Source: Ixodes scapularis (taxonomy: Eukaryota; Arthropoda; Arachnida; Ixodida; Ixodidae). From it: a stretch of 64,000 bases of DNA. Each line of letters begins with the position of its first letter. The stretch's first letter is position 1. The stretch is taken from assembly GCF_016920785.2 (NCBI RefSeq), contig NW_024609846.1:114318831-114382830 (forward strand). Direction: 5' to 3'. The notes below the pieces were generated by a model, which searched no databases, was not told the DNA's origin, and saw only the letters and a list, made by a program, of their open reading frames with translations. This document shows, piece after piece, positions 12,637 to 22,887 of the stretch. The position numbers and the translations under genes are program-made.

Positions 12637-15600
12637 TCAGGGCTGCGAGTAGGGCGGGGCCCCATAGCTGGGAGGCAGGCCGTCTCCGCTCGAGTAGCCG
12701 TGGCCGGGGCTGCCGGTGTCCAAGCCCGTCTTGGGGACGCTCTGCGTGGTCGTCTGGTCGATGTCATCGTATTGGCCCCTCCCGCCAAGGCCTCCACCAC
12801 CGACTGCTGAATAATGGTCGGGACGTTCCCAGCTCAGTTGGCTCAAATGCATAGCGCAGTGCCCCATTCAGTTACTCAAGCACCCGACTATAGTCGGTGA
12901 CAGGTCAAGAATGAAGTGGAAGCTCCTCCCACCTCTTTCCACTTTAGTAGAGCGAACGCTGGAGAGGAGGCGACTCGCTCCGCTGAAGTGGAAAGGGGTG
13001 GGAGGAGCTTCCACTTCGTTCTTGACCTGTCACCGACTGTAGTTGCATGTGCCAGCTGATATATAAGGTGTACCCCAAAAAATGTGCAAGTCTTTTCTTG
13101 ACCGCAAAAATAACCTGTGCATCACTGAACGCTCATTCTCCGTCCAAATCTAGCGCTCGAGGTCAGAACCAGATGCCAAAGTTTCAGCTAGAGCCCTGCA
13201 TATCCACGGACATCCGCAGTAAACTGGCGGATCCGGATAAAAACCCGCCGAAGACACTTAAGACTGCTTATGTGTAGGAATGCTAAAGCATTCCTACATG
13301 CAGTGCATTCCTAAAAGCAGCGCGCCAAGTCTTCCTTTTGCACACGGCACTCCGGCGGGGACATCACGCTCCTCCACTGCGCAGGCGCGGTGCCCCCGCC
13401 AGCTTTACGGCTTCCGTGACGAAGCATCTCTGTTGCTGTGCTTTTCTTTGTGTTTTATTTCTGAGGCCCGTCTGCTTTGACTCTGAACAACGCGTGCTTG
13501 ATGACATATTTTCATGGCCATCTTCCGGGCACAACACCGACGCCGCCTTTCCGTGGATGGGACATATAAGTCTTTCACCTTAAAAATGAATCATATTTGG
13601 CATATTGCGGATTGGATGCGGATGTTAAAGGCTGCGAATGAGGATATCTGCGAGTCCGGATCCAGCTTTGCCGAGGGAGCCCATAAACGTGTGCGACTGC
13701 ACAGTGCAGAGTGAGTAAGTGAGTGATACATGAAGTGCATCATCGAATGTGTTGCGGAGGCAAACTACTTTCCTAGATAAAAGGTGTCGATCGGGGAGAA
13801 AATCATTCTTTATGTCAATAAAGATTAGATTCTCACCAAAGATTGCTTTAGATTGTTCTATCAAACCAAAAATACTGTCCATAAAAAAAAGTATAAAATG
13901 CAGAACTATCAGTCGTCCTGGGAAGTGTGTTCTTGTCTGGCCGGGAAAGCGCGGAAAACATTCTTTGGGCAAAGAAAACCCAAAACGTAAAAGCCACAAG
14001 ATACTAGAATAAGCCTGCAAGATGCTTCTACATCTACAAGTATATATTAAGGAGACTGAATTCGATGTTCTGTAGTGGTGGAATTTGCGCCAGCCCGAGT
14101 TTCCGGACTTCATACTTGTACTAGCGCAGTTTGTGCATGCCATCCCAGCATCAATTGCACCAATGGAGAGAGACTTCTCAGCAGCGGGTATTAATTTAAG
14201 AGTCGAATTAGTCTGAATCCGTCCATATTGACGTTATTTTGTTTCTTCTACACAGCAGCATCGACAAGTGAAACATTATATGTATGCGCATTTTCTTTTT
14301 CTCGACAGATGGCACTCAGTTGTTTTTAAGTATAAGGTTCCCAGCATGCAGTTGAGGCATGGTTTGTGTTTAAAACCAAAACCGATAGGAGGTGTCGCCA
14401 TTATTGAATATTGTGATATTTCCCCAGTGGTGTACTCGCGCTTTACCACATACGTATACACAAGTATTTTGCTGCAGTAAGTGAGCGCCTCTCCTCTCCC
14501 ACTTTTTTATTGTTTGGCATAAATAAAATGACACAATGTTATTAGTCTGCCCTTTGTCAATTTTCATGTTTATAAAATATGCATCTGCTTGAAATGGGTT
14601 CTACAAAGCAAAAAGGAAAATACATATAAATTTCTTTCTTTTTGAGTGCATCTTCAGGACAGTGTGTCCGTGTCACGGACGCCCAAGACGATCCCATAAC
14701 TGTGATCATCTCTCAAGCGATGCGAAGTGTCTCTGAAAGGATGATCGCTTATTTTATAAATATGATGAAACAGAATACGACAAAATGACTTTTACTGTAT
14801 TTTGACAGAAAGGGTTATTCATAAAAAGGTAAGCAGACAACTTATAAAATACCATCCATATGTCTTTTTTTTTTAATGTTTGATTTTATAATGTAAAATT
14901 AATGTGCAGATTGAGGGTCGAATGCAGTTCTCAATTTTGCAGGTGCGGTTCAGATGCGGATACAAAGTCTGCGGATGCATATACAATTATTTAAGAACAT
15001 TGCGGATGCGGTTCAGATGCAGATGCTAGGTCTGCAGATGCCGGATGATCAAACTGTTACCCCGCAGGGCTCTAGTTTCAGCCCTAACCGTCGTCTTAAT
15101 CAAAAGTTATCAGTGATTTTCTGATATTTTCAAAGGGGAAAATGATGCTCGTTTTCACCCGTTTTCGGTAACTGGCGCCAAAGAGCTCCGTCTACTAGAA
15201 GTCCATCGGTCACCATTTTCCCTTTGAAAATATGAAAAAATTGCTTCTAACTTTTGAATAAGATAACGGTTGGGGCTGAAACTTTGGCATATGGTTCAGA
15301 CCTCTAACGCTACATTTGGGGGGAGAATGAATGTTTCGCGATGAATAGTTTATTTTTGCGGTGAAAAAAACCCTGTAAATATTTTGGGGAGACACTCTGT
15401 ATATACTAGCAAAGACTGACTTGCTGTTTTGAAGGCATCCTCAGAGCATATCATAAGTTACGCTCTCAAAACGAGTTTGAACCAAAAAGCTTTCATTCAT
15501 CAATGGATCAAGTGCAGCTATACTATGTACCGTATTTACTCGCAGAATGAACGCACTTTTTTTCCCGAAAAATCGACGCAAAGTTAGGGGGGGCGTTCAT

Positions 15601-18600
15601 TACGCGAAGTAAAATTTTTGCGTTCGTATTTACTCGCATAATGAACGGACCTTTTATCCTGAAAAATCGAAGCAACTTCTTTTCTCCTTGCACCCGGCGC
15701 CCGACCCCGTAACCAAACTAAGCTGTGCAAAAAAAAAAAAAAAAAAAAACTTTATTTTTTATTTTTTTGGGTTTTCTTTTTTTTTTTTTTTTCTTCTTGC
15801 TGCCTTTCGCAAGCTGTTTTGTTTGCTTAGGCGTTGCTTAGGCGAGGGCTCTCCGCTTATATTTCTTATCTCCTTGCGCGCGACGCACGACCTCCCGTAA
15901 CCAAACTGCGCTGTTCAAAAAGAAAAAAGCTCCTCTTTTTTTTTTTTCACTTCCGTGGGTTGTTTATTTTTTTATTTTTGCCGCCTTTCGCAATCTCTTT
16001 TGTTTGCTTAGAGGGCTTCTCCGCTCCTCTTTCTTACCTCCTTGCGCGCGGTGCGCGACTCCCGGTAACCGAACTACGCTGTGCAAAAAGAAAAAGAAAG
16101 TTTTTTGTTTTCTCTTCGTTCTGTGGTTTTTTTTTTTTTTTTTCCTTTTGCCGCCTTTCGCAAGCTGTTTCGTTCGCTTAGAGCGCTTCTCTCTTTACCT
16201 CCTTGCGCGCGGCGGCGCGCGAACCCGAGGTCCAGACTGCGCTGTGCAAAAAAGAAGAAAAAAAAGTTCCTCTCCACGTTTCTTTTTCTTGCTTCCGTTG
16301 GATCTTTGCGAATTTCTTTAACGTCTTTTGCAAGGCGTTTTGTTCGCCCACGCTGCCCATGCATTCGCGACCTCGCTGCACCACGATAGAAGAGTGCATT
16401 CATTTCGCGCGCGTGGGGGGAGGGGGTCAAAATTTTGACGTCGGAGTTGGGGGTGCGTTTATTACGCGAGTGAAAAAAAAAGTCGAAATTTTGAGAGCCG
16501 ACTTGGGGGGTGCGTTCATTACGCGAGTGCGTTCAGTGTGCGAGTAAATACGGTAACTCTTTTTGTCTTTTTAGTGAGTCCAGAATTTAGAGAAATCTTT
16601 AGTCAAGGCTCTTTTTAGCCATGGGCCTAAAGGCTCATTCACACTGCACCATTTTCGTACGTTAAGTTGCGTTACGTATGATTCATCGAAACATCCGTGT
16701 CTCGAATGTCGCATGTCATGCTTTCTCCTTGAACTGGTAGCCTCGCACTGAGGTCCCAATGACTTCAACATATTATTTTGTAATGTAACTTAACGAAAGA
16801 AAATAGGGTAGTGTGAATGTGCCTGTGGCCATAGGGGCCACTAGAAAAGAGGTGAATTTAGCTAACCAAAATGTTTTAATTAACCTTTTATCTATATTAT
16901 TCACTGGTTTACTCAAAACTTAGTTACGGAATTTTTGTCTGGGGAACGACAAACTATAATAAATTACAAACACTTCAGAAAAGGGTGCTGCACATTTTTA
17001 AAAATTATCGTGGTAATGTTTGCAATTCTTATAATATAGTCCATATTTTCAAAAGCATGAATTACTTAAAGCAAACCCCTTTCGTTACTCCAAACTTATG
17101 CAAATAATCCATAAAGAGAAGCTTTATCAAATAGATGTCGCTACACACCGCTATGAATTAAGAATTATGAAACGAAAAATGCTGAAGGTAGAAACGGAAG
17201 TAAAGAAAACAAAACTTAAATTATGAAATTCCTTCACTACTAAACATTTTTTAGAAATATGCCGACTTTTTATTATAATTTTGTTAATACAAGAACTAAA
17301 TAAAAAAAAACACGCTCATTCACAACAAAATAGGTTTTGCGAAGCAAAATTTTAAACTCTCATGATGTCAAAGGTTCACACTGAACATATACCTAATGCT
17401 CTAGTGTCTGAATCAAGATTTGTTTTATATTTTGTTGTTTTTCTGTGTCAGCATATCTAAACATATTTTTTGTGCCTCAATAATAAGACCAGTAGTTTTT
17501 TAATGCGAAAACATTAATTGTCTCAAGGAGCAAGCCGACGTCATCAGTTTGAAGTGCGAAAACAGCACCTTAAATCCTGTCTCCAAGAGCCAGCTCCCAG
17601 CTATAAAACCATGCGAAAAGCCTAGACACGGCACCTAGTTTCTCCGATCCCAAAGGAGCGAAGTAAAGCTGATGGCTTTTCAGCTTCAGTCTCATTAGCT
17701 GGCGTGCGTCGACAGTGTCGCCAGACACACAGCGCCACGGGGTGGCCAGTGGTTGAAACTGACGCTGCGCGACAGTTTCAATGACCAGCAACCCTATGGC
17801 ACTGCATGTCCGTCGACGCCGTCGACGCAAATACGCTGCAGAGTAAATAAGAGAGCGGAAGAATGATGTATGTACATGCTTTCGCATTCACAACTTGTAA
17901 GAAATGCTTAGGAGCACCTCGAGCCTTTTTTTTTTTCTTCTTTTTCTTGCGCCCATATTATGAATCAAATATTTATTGTGAATATTGGAATTATTTATGT
18001 AACATGACATCTTTTTTTACAATGGGTGTGGAATTAATCCTAGATGTCCTATGTTTTCTAAAGGATGCAAAAATATGACCATGATTTTTTTTTGAGCATG
18101 TTTCAACACTTTTATGTTTTTAAAGAAATGTGTGTAGACGCTTTACACACGTGCCAAATTACAGCCGCCATTGCTGACCTTCTCTTGTCTTACCGAAATG
18201 CCGAGCAACTGAAACGGTAGTTGACGATCCTCTACAAAGGCCACTGCTTTAGAAAAGTTGAATCTAATGTGGCAATAACCTGGCCTCCTATGGTAATGAT
18301 GAAGTGAAATAGACGAAATAAGAGGAAACAAAAACTGAAGGTCAGTTATGGCGGCGTCCATGCACAGCTGCTGCAAAGCGTCTATATACTTAGTATGCAC
18401 AAATGTGTCACATGTCTTTTTTCTCTATAATTATATGTGCTTGTTGCAAACTCAGTGGGTTAGAGGCCTTAGTCAGGCAGAAATGCCTTTTGTCTCTTCC
18501 TCCCTACCAACCTTGGCCCGTGAAAATCCAAATAAGCTTAATTTCAGTTAAATTAAAAATTCTAATTTCTTGGGGCAAAATGTAGTCGGAGAATTGACGC

Positions 18601-21600
18601 TCGACCTCAGTGTGGTCTGGCAGCGACATGAAATTCGGATTAAAGCATTCATAGTGGGCGCTACAAGGCAAGGTATGTCAGCCCCGTGCATGGCTTCAAA
18701 CCAAAACTAAGAGAGCAAAGAGCACACGTGACATTGATCCCCCCGCCCTGCTCTGGCTCCACAACAGACGTGTTCATACTGCAGGTGACGTCAGAGGAGC
18801 AACACAAGTGCAAAGTGGAGGGATCGACATCATGGGCACTCTTTGCTCGCTTAGTTTCGGTTTGAAGCCGCGAACAAGGATGACAAGTGCGCTTTCACTA
18901 GTGCACTTTCAAGCGCACCAGTGAAGTCTAGAAAGGCGATCGATCGCCTGTCGCATGACAATAGTGATAAGTGAAACGAACTGAATAAAGAAAAATAAAA
19001 AGTGAAGGTCAGTTATGGTTTTGTTCGTGCAAAGCTGTCTGGAATCATCTACAAGAAATTAAAATTCCGGAACCTCACAAGACATCTAAAGATATTTCGA
19101 CTCAATACTAAATCTCAAGTGGCACCTGAACAAAATAAAAGTATTTATCTTCTTTGGAAGCAACCTGTGGAGATATGCCACAGGCGCAAACTTGTCATTT
19201 CCCTCTTCGTCATGCAGCACCCTCTCATTCTTGTTTGCGCTCCAGCCATGTGCCCTATCCCCTAAGAGGCGGAGCTGAGGAATTGCATAAAGTGCCTCAT
19301 GACTTGTCACATCAAGCTTCATGAGCCAAGCAGCCACGAAGAAAATGGAAATGTCATTAGCAGAAAGCAACCGCAGAGGGCAATTTTCAGATCAAATCCT
19401 CGTTGTTTTCATTTTGAAGTTGGTTACTCCGTCGAGACCGTGATAAGACTTTTCTGGCTAGTGGGGTCCATATTAGTACTACACAAAAAAAGGAAATGGC
19501 ACAAAACAAAGCAAACAAGCACGAGCAGACCGGTAAGCAAACAAGAACATGGGTGGTGGGGTGTTAACAATGAGTGGACTTACCTCCTCCAAAGTTGGGG
19601 ATGCCGAGGTCTGCATAACGGCCCCCCCGTTCGTTGAAGATCCTCAAGAGCAGGATGCTAGAGATGGGTCGAAACAGCAGCAGAACAATGGCCATGCTGC
19701 AGTCTTGGTGTCAGGGAAATCACAACTGCCAATGCCATCGCCTGACCCGATACACCACGTCTTCAATGGACCAATTAGTACTCTTATCTATTTTTCAACA
19801 AAGTAGGCTACTGCTGTGCCATCTTCGATTACTACCATTTTGTCTACAAATTAGAAACACATAGTGCCGTCTCTTGTCCCCTACATCCAACAATGCCAAA
19901 CCAGAGCAAAACTGGCAAGAGTGGGGTTTAAACTTATGATGCTTGAGCCTGCAGTGCAAGGTTTTGCTCCACTTGCAACCGAGCTGTGAGGTGTCAGCAG
20001 ACTTGCTTATTTAAGTCGAAACTTGCAAGAATTGGGCTCAGCCCCACTACTTTTGGGGTCTGTAGCACAGGTAAAACCATGGCACTTAAGCACATTAGAC
20101 CACCGGCCCCCTTTTCTTCACTCTGCTTTCCCATTTTGACGCCAGCTCACGGCTTGATAGTGGCTTTGTGATAGTTCTATGTCAGACATGTCAACAGATT
20201 ATGCTACAAGTCCTGCTTTCTGGAAGCTTCCTCCTTTGGAAGGACAATGCCAAAAAAAGATACCCGGCACAAAATGTGAAAGTTGATGGGAAGCTCATGG
20301 CGAGTGTTATGATGTCCATGATGATAGAGCCCAGGTTTATAGCCAGTGCCTGCAAGACAAGAAACGGAACACACAGAAAATATGTATCGGGCACCCTACG
20401 AGGTACCCTTCAGACAATAGAAGTTGCCCCTTTGCTGCACTAGCGTGACAAAAGCAGTGGCAACACAGAATGTGATGTGTTAGTGTGGAGAAACTGTGAA
20501 CACGTGCAGAGACTGAATGGTGCAAAGCGGCCCTGCTTCATGCGACGTAAGCATGTGAGTGCTCCGAGGATGTCTTATTTATGGGCACCACTTTCTGCAG
20601 TTGCAGAGTAAATGCTACTTTCTCGGAGCCTGTTGAAGTGTGAGATGCATTAGACGGAGCGTACGGAAAACATGCGGCAGTGCCGTGCAGTCCTGGCACT
20701 AGTTTGCAGCAAAAAAGAACCAACCAGTCGGACTATCTCAACCCGTTGTGGCAAAGGGGCGTGCTTTTTTTCTCTGCTTTTCTGTCACTTTCTTTCTTTA
20801 GCTTTCTCTGGGGGATCCAGAAGCGCACTCATTTTACGGAGCATAGCGCTGCTGTATGTCTAAATATGTGAGGTTTCAACCCTGCCGGGATTAAGACTGG
20901 GGCACTTGAAGAGAAGTTTCGGCTCGCACTGGTGTCCAATAGTGAAAAGACGAGCGCTGCGTGAGCGTTAAACTGGCAGTCGGCCTTTCAACTTCCATTG
21001 CTGGCATTTAAACAAATATGGTTAGATGCAAACCATATAACACATTTTGTGTTAAATATATTAACCCTTCCCACCTCCAAGCAAATAAACAACATATGCT
21101 GTACCCTTGAGAGTTAGAAACATTTCAATATATGTATCCCCTACTTCCGTGTTGACTCGAAATGCATCCAAGTTCCACTTTACCACACGTCAGGCTGAGC
21201 CAACCAATCAGGACTAAGTCACAGTCACACTATACTAAAATGTTTTCCACTTGCAGTTAAATGATCCCATAAGATGTGATTGCTAGGTTGTTCAGTGACT
21301 GACAAAAAATGTCCAAGCTACAAAGCTTACCATAAACACCGGCTCCTCAGAGTCCTTATGGTGAATGGCCCATGCCAGAGTGAGCAGGTAGACGAGGTTG
21401 TAGTAGAGGTACGCTTGTGGGGCCCATCGTTCTTGAAGAGGCCTGCGCAACCCGTTGAAACCGTCGGCTACAAAAGCACCGTATGCACAGTATCCATCGA
21501 GTTACTTACCACAACGAGAGGAGGAGGTGAAGGAGGAAGATCGCCTGAAATCGGGAAACAGATATACGTATCTCGAGACGACGACCGAAGCACCGACCCT

Positions 21601-21868
21601 CACAAACCACCTGCGCCGAGCTTGCTTATAGTTACACCCTTAGCCATATGCGTTTGCGCAGCTCATCTACAGTCGATTGCAACTAATTAGTTGAGCACCT
21701 GACTAGTTTACGGCCCAGTGTAAACAAATTCAGGATAAGGTTGAGGGTGCAAAAAATGGGTTTGGAGAATAGCGTACTCCCACGATTATTGACAAACGGC
21801 CAAACCTCCGAAGAGGGGAGTAGGCGTTCCGCACTCACCTTCAGCTGGAGGTTTGGAACAGAAATCAT
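12637..21868 (-). CDS. AGTRAP: AGTRAP-like type-1 angiotensin II receptor-associated protein (complete, six coding exons)
   Basis: This is a four-pass membrane protein of about 180 residues (human about 159). Exons on the minus strand: 21839-21868 (ATG at 21866-21868, MISVPNLQLK), 21510-21544, 21331-21442, 20271-20349, 19584-19703 and 12637-12803 (stop). Every junction is GT/AG and the split codons close (TG+G gives W, G+TC gives V). The order matches vertebrate AGTRAP: N-terminal NLK, hydrophobic helix AIFLLHLLLSLW, helix YLYYNLVYLLTLAWAIHH, helix ALAINLGSIIMDIITLAM, helix MAIVLLLFRPISSILLL, the conserved NERGG after it, and a cytosolic tail with QYDDID (human tail YQTID). The tail is rich in Gly, Pro, Ser and Tyr. 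In mammals the protein sits in ER/Golgi/endosomal membranes and promotes AT1-receptor internalisation. Arthropods lack a clear angiotensin system, so the tick role is unknown. The 20271 donor and 19703 acceptor are the weakest splice calls. Confidence 0.88.
12891..13039. mobile_element. 149-bp palindromic MITE (TA target)
   Basis: Arms of about 57 bases, GTCGGTGACAGGTCAAGAA onward, pair almost perfectly around a 40-base loop. TA flanks at 12889-12890 and 13040-13041. It starts about 90 bases upstream of the last AGTRAP exon, inside the intron. Confidence 0.85.
13189..15074 (+). mobile_element. hAT transposon, decayed, with perfect 8-bp target duplication
   Basis: TIR TAGAGCCCTGC/GCAGGGCTCTA. 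The target GTTTCAGC is duplicated at 13181-13188 and 15075-15082, inside the outer element. Subterminal regions carry repeated GCGGAT/ATCCGC words. A remnant of the transposase C-terminus is readable on the plus strand. Confidence 0.9.
14056..14218 (+). pseudogene. hAT transposase C-terminal (hATC dimerisation) remnant
   Basis: The plus-strand reading ETEFDVL, stop, WWNLRQPEFPDFILVLAQFV then HAIPASIAPMERDFSAAGIN matches the hATC signature (WW, FP, LA, PAS-AP-ER-FSAAG). An in-frame stop precedes WW and the upstream frame is broken, so it is a relic. Confidence 0.85.
15530..16553. mobile_element. 1.0-kb TA-target element built around four tandem repeats
   Basis: TIR CGTATTTACTCGCA at the left and its complement TGCGAGTAAATACGG at the right, TA flanks. 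A second set of the same TIR words lies just inside (CGCGAAGTAAA, GTGCGTTCATTACGCGAGT). The interior has about four copies of a 155-185-bp unit starting near 15683, 15868, 16037 and 16195. Each unit has CTCCTTGCGCGCG, a CTGTGCAAAA run, a T-rich tract, TTGCCGCCTTTCGCAA and GTTTGCTTAG. Confidence 0.82.
16628..16828. mobile_element. Short MITE with long inverted ends
   Basis: Left GGCTCATTCACACTGCACCA and right TAGTGTGAATGTGCCT are inverted, continuing into CGTTAAGTTGC and its complement TAACTTAACG. About 200 bp, no ORF. Confidence 0.7.
16862..17450 (+). mobile_element. LINE 3' fragment (reverse transcriptase C-terminus)
   Basis: The plus-strand reading YSLVYSKLSYGIFVWGTTNY then NKLQTLQKRVLHIFKNYRGN is the conserved segment after the RT of Jockey/CR1-type LINEs. 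The rest is AT-rich and frame-broken. Confidence 0.75.
18692..18869. repeat. 178-bp fold-back with ends GGCTTCAAACC
   Basis: GGCTTCAAACCAAAACTAAG at the left and CTTAGTTTCGGTTTGAAGCC at the right, with GAGCAAAGAG/CTCTTTGCTC further in. Probably a MITE; no clear target duplication. Confidence 0.65.
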
Positions 21869-22887
21869 CGTGTTTCTTCGAGAAGGCGGCAGACGGTTTA
21901 CACGCGCACGCTGGAACAAAAACTGATCGGAGAGACCGATAGCAACAACTCCCCAAAAAACTTATCGCATGTTGTTTTTTTTCCCTCTGTTTTCTGCGGC
22001 ACACTGAGCTAACGCGACGGCGTCACGGCGTAGCAGAGGCGACGATCCTTGGACGACGACGATAAACAGATGGCGAAAATGAGGATCGATAGATGGCGCG
22101 GAAATAGGAGTTCTAGTGTTGCCTTTAGAGGAACCGTTATCGACTTGTATCGTACAAAACCGGATGGTAAGTAATGAAAGTAAACACAGTGTAAATAAAA
22201 ATTTGAATTAAGATTACAGTGCTTGTTTACTTGTCACGAAAATGTAAATTATATATTTTATTTGGAGAAAAAGTTAACGAACGTCTCCTGACTGAGGCAA
22301 GTCTGGAAAAGTCGAATTACATCATCAGAGTGTCGTAAAAATAATTAGCCGATATTCAACGCCCATTATTACTAAAACTATATTGTTCAGCACCCAACTG
22401 CAAAAGGCCGCTTTCGTCACGTAAATTATTGTTTTGAAACAGTGGCTAGGTAGCGCAAAACACCACCTAATAAAATGATTCAGCCGGTTTAGTGACGTCT
22501 ACTCATTTCTACATCGATAAGCCATATACGGCTCTGCGATAAGCTTGCTTGTCCATCCATACATCAATTTCGTGAATTTCGGCTTGGTTTTCTTGTGCAC
22601 GCTGCTTTCTTCGATTTCTGATGCTACTGATGCAACGCCTGATGTAGGAACGGTGAGCAGAAGTGACAAGGTTAGTCTAGTTCATGAAAAACCCAAAAAG
22701 GTACACTAACTTTGTTTCTAGACACTCGTAAAACGCTTGTGTGCAACCTGTCCCCCACACACAGACCCATACAACTCGGATGCCTTGGGCACCAAGTTGC
22801 GAATTAAAGCTCTAATGGAAGCTATTATATCAGAACCGCTCACTGCGTTCTTGCTTAATACTTTCAGGTTCTCGAACGGTGTCCGCG
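21869..22887. promoter_or_regulatory. Head-to-head intergenic region of AGTRAP and AURKAIP1
   Basis: About 1.0 kb separates the two start codons, which diverge. The AGTRAP side carries a GC-richer 5' UTR with two AGATGGCG boxes near 22068 and 22090 that resemble YY1 sites. On the AURKAIP1 side a pyrimidine-rich acceptor (CTTTCAG, ending at 22867) lies 20 bases before the ATG. A possible noncoding-exon donor (ACG|GTGAGC) lies near 22652, so AURKAIP1 probably has a spliced 5' UTR. A bidirectional promoter is inferred; no TATA box was identified. Confidence 0.45.

Larger units (their letters stand above)
13065..15399. mobile_element. Outer TIR element interrupted by a hAT transposon
   Basis: Terminal inverted repeats of about 120 bases. 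The left end starts AAGGTGTACCCCAAAAA, and the right end reads TTTTGGGGAGACACTCTG. Both arms share ACCGCAAAAATAA and GATGCCAAAGTTTCAGC-type segments. Almost the whole interior is the hAT element at 13189-15074. TA-rich flanks suggest TA targeting. Confidence 0.75.

Noticed and set aside
13625..14143. 172-codon minus-strand frame
   Set aside because: Antisense of the hAT transposase remnant, which is readable on the plus strand.
15688..16547. Several overlapping frames rich in Phe/Arg/Lys
   Set aside because: They are translations of the T-rich tandem repeats of the 15530-16553 element.
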